Part shown: piece by piece, positions 63,274-64,000 of the stretch | How positions within the stretch are numbered: the stretch's first letter is position 1 | Layout: the number at the start of each line of letters is the position of its first letter | Assembly (NCBI GenBank): GCA_900554815.1 | Contig: USIO01000004.1 | Location: 1 to 64,000 of the forward strand | Source of the DNA: an uncultured Clostridium sp. | GTDB lineage: Bacteria > Bacillota > Clostridia > TANB77 > CAG-508 | Direction: 5' to 3' | DNA length: 64,000 bases | Notes under the pieces: generated by a model | Told to the model about the DNA's origin: nothing | The model's input: the letters and a program-made list of their open reading frames with translations, nothing else | Databases searched by the model: none | Made by a program: the position numbers and the translations under genes

Positions 63274-64000
63274 ATGAATCTTAAGCAAAAAAAACGAAAA
63301 ATAGTAGATACTAAAAAAGCAATAATTTTAATAACTTGCTGTATTATTTTATGTGTTTTTTGTATTATATTGGCTGTTGTTAGTATTCTTAGTAAAAATA
63401 CATCATATGCATCTGCAGCACCAGAACAAGAAAATGTTTATCATAACATTGAAAGCGATATTAATATTTTAGATATTTTAAATCAAAATACGAAAGAGGC
63501 ATATAAAGAAGAGTTTATAACAGAAGAAACAACATTAGAATATACAACAATTTATGAGGAAGATGCTAGTTTACCAAAAGGAATGGTTAAAGTATTACAA
63601 GAGGGCGTAGACGGAATAAAGCAACAAACTATTAAAAAAATATATTTAAATAATCAGTTAAAGGAAGAAGAAAGAACAGAATCAAAAATAGTAATACCAT
63701 CAATTAATAAAATAGTTGCTGTTGGAACATCTCCTTATTCTAGTAATTATAAAATACAAATAGGAGACACTCTTTTTGTAACACCAAATACTTTGAGTGT
63801 TATGAATAAACCTGATAAAAAATCAGAAAAAGTTTTTACAATTTATTCTGATGAAGAAGTTAAATTGTTAGAAATCCAAGGAGAATGGTACAAAATATCT
63901 TATAAAAACTACACAGGATATGCACCTGCTAATTGCTTTACCTATTTAAAACCACAGTCTTTATTACAAAATAATATTGGTTCTGAAGATAATTATTCTA
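63274..64000 (+). CDS. G5/SH3-domain surface protein, 5' part
   Basis: The gene runs off the end of the window. ATG 63274 follows AGGTGAT by 3-4 nt. A basic cytoplasmic start and a membrane helix (about 18-42) lead to a G5 domain (about 80-155: EYTTIYEEDASLPKGMVKVLQEGVDG and IPSINKIVAVGT) and an SH3-like segment (IQGEWYKISYKNYTGYAPANCF). This layout is found in cell-wall binding hydrolases and germination/resuscitation-type proteins; the catalytic domain would lie beyond the window. Confidence 0.8.
   Translation, partial: MNLKQKKRKIVDTKKAIILITCCIILCVFCIILAVVSILSKNTSYASAAPEQENVYHNIESDINILDILNQNTKEAYKEEFITEETTLEYTTIYEEDASLPKGMVKVLQEGVDGIKQQTIKKIYLNNQLKEEERTESKIVIPSINKIVAVGTSPYSSNYKIQIGDTLFVTPNTLSVMNKPDKKSEKVFTIYSDEEVKLLEIQGEWYKISYKNYTGYAPANCFTYLKPQSLLQNNIGSEDNYS

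Overview
This is a very AT-rich chromosomal segment of a Gram-positive, endospore-forming bacterium. It carries a cotJA-cotJB-cotJC spore-coat operon and dipicolinate synthase subunit B (dpaB). It also has a sortase, a surface cohesin, dockerin-type proteins and Clostridia-type housekeeping genes (polA, der, plsY, gpsA, ruvB, pta-ackA, rpmF, rnpB). An uncultured Clostridia member, probably from an animal gut or another anaerobic site, fits best; the species cannot be read from the sequence.

Layout. 0-12.6 kb: cell-surface genes (O-antigen ligase/polymerase-like protein, two tandem LRR/Ig-like/dockerin proteins, a sortase with an anchored cohesin protein, YfhO-like and GT39-like membrane glycosyltransferases). 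12.6-22.2 kb: polA-galE, convergent asnB, rpmF and the der-plsY-gpsA block. 22.2-33.7 kb: a lipoprotein, rnpB, a DUF3298-like protein, an RluA-type pseudouridine synthase, tRNA-Leu(GAG), pta with two tandem ackA genes, dpaB, a GtrII-like protein and a tyrosine recombinase. 33.8-35.7 kb: an ECF sigma factor fused in frame to a membrane-anchored extracytoplasmic domain. 35.9-50.4 kb: the cotJ operon, whose cotJC gene is broken into three in-order, in-frame pieces by two different serine-recombinase elements (about 8.2 kb and 5.1 kb). 50.5-64 kb: tmcAL, rnhA, a monofunctional transglycosylase, ruvB, a DUF2142 protein, a QueH-GNAT fusion, an MBOAT/DHHW polysaccharide acetylation pair, decayed fragments, a ProX-like deacylase, a DUF362 protein and a G5/SH3 protein that runs off the end.

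Main discovery. Six genes look frameshifted, including the normally essential GTPase gene der. Between them they contain eight breaks, and every break has the same form: one extra C directly before GG, so an in-frame CGG codon stands where skipping the C restores the frame and decodes GGN as glycine. Reading both strands, I found no in-frame CGG in any intact gene of the window, so all eight in-frame CGG codons are frameshift points. This suggests that CGG is not read as arginine here and instead promotes +1 frameshifting (or four-base CGGN decoding as glycine). The preceding codons share no slippery motif.

Second discovery. Joining the three cotJC pieces at a 15-bp repeat (element A) and at a GT core (element B) gives an uninterrupted 195-codon cotJC. 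This resembles skin-type elements that are excised during sporulation, but here two independent elements occupy one gene. Both carry a paralogous PHP-domain phosphoesterase beside a P-loop kinase-like gene, and element B's recombinase is itself split at an A7 slippery run.
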